Both the position numbers and the translations under genes were made by a program. 6,228 nt of DNA from an uncultured Flavobacteriales bacterium (GTDB taxonomy: Bacteria; Bacteroidota; Bacteroidia; Flavobacteriales_D; Sanyastnellaceae), in the NCBI GenBank assembly GCA_937897625.1, contig CALCNZ010000196.1, forward strand, positions 1 through 6,228, read 5' to 3'. The notes under the pieces were generated by a model that saw nothing but the letters and a program-made list of their open reading frames with translations, had not been told where the DNA came from and ran no database searches. Positions 6,201 to 6,228 of the stretch are shown one piece after another (the first letter of the stretch is position 1; each line of letters starts with the position of its first letter).

Positions 6201-6228
6201 GATCGGAAGAGCGTCGTGTAGGGAAAGA
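6200..6228 (+). other. Illumina TruSeq adapter contamination at the contig end
   Basis: From A6200 to the last base the sequence equals the first 29 bases of the standard Illumina adapter read-through sequence, beginning AGATCGGAAGAGCGTCGTGT and continuing without a mismatch as AGGGAAAGA. This is synthetic, not genomic. A6200 itself may be either genomic or adapter, because the preceding bases are also A. Its frame gives the well-known artefact peptide DRKSVV. Confidence 0.97.

Noticed and set aside
1..6228. A defence system, CRISPR array, retron, mobile element or other novel multi-gene system
   Set aside because: No direct-repeat array, transposase, integrase, reverse transcriptase, nuclease, toxin or terminal inverted repeats were seen; all long frames are explained by known envelope or metabolic families.

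Overview
The window looks like a chromosomal contig end from a marine or freshwater-type Bacteroidota, most likely of the order Flavobacteriales. The signs are an AT-leaning, A-rich sequence without Shine-Dalgarno sites, a promoter box of the TAnnTTTG type, a large outer-membrane protein with a carboxypeptidase-regulatory-like domain followed by a DUF5686 barrel, and a DoxX/MauE-thioredoxin fusion. Family or genus cannot be fixed from the sequence alone.

Layout from left to right: (1) positions 1-370, minus strand, the N-terminal third of a DODA/LigB-type extradiol dioxygenase (YgiD-like) that runs off the left edge; (2) positions 397-1242, plus strand, a short single-domain GH13 alpha-amylase-like protein, divergent from the dioxygenase and without a recognisable general-acid glutamate; (3) positions 1239-2375, minus strand, a DppB/OppB-type ABC permease whose stop codon overlaps that of the GH13 gene; (4) a 55-bp divergent spacer holding a perfect 10-bp inverted repeat and a flavobacterial -7 box; (5) positions 2431-3465, plus strand, the DoxX/MauE-thioredoxin fusion; (6) positions 3488-6028, plus strand, the DUF5686 outer-membrane protein, probably co-transcribed with the fusion; (7) from 6081, plus strand, the start of a small lipoprotein gene, cut off at 6199/6200 by Illumina adapter sequence that fills the last 29 bases.

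The genes do not form one obvious pathway. The best supported functional pairing is the redox membrane protein with the DUF5686 outer-membrane protein: both act in the envelope, are 22 bp apart and share a strand. The other genes look like ordinary dispersed housekeeping or accessory genes. I found no RNA gene, mobile element, CRISPR array or defence system. The points most worth following are the apparently acid/base-deficient GH13 protein, the inverted repeat between the divergent genes, and the adapter artefact, which has created a false C-terminus and stop codon for the last gene.
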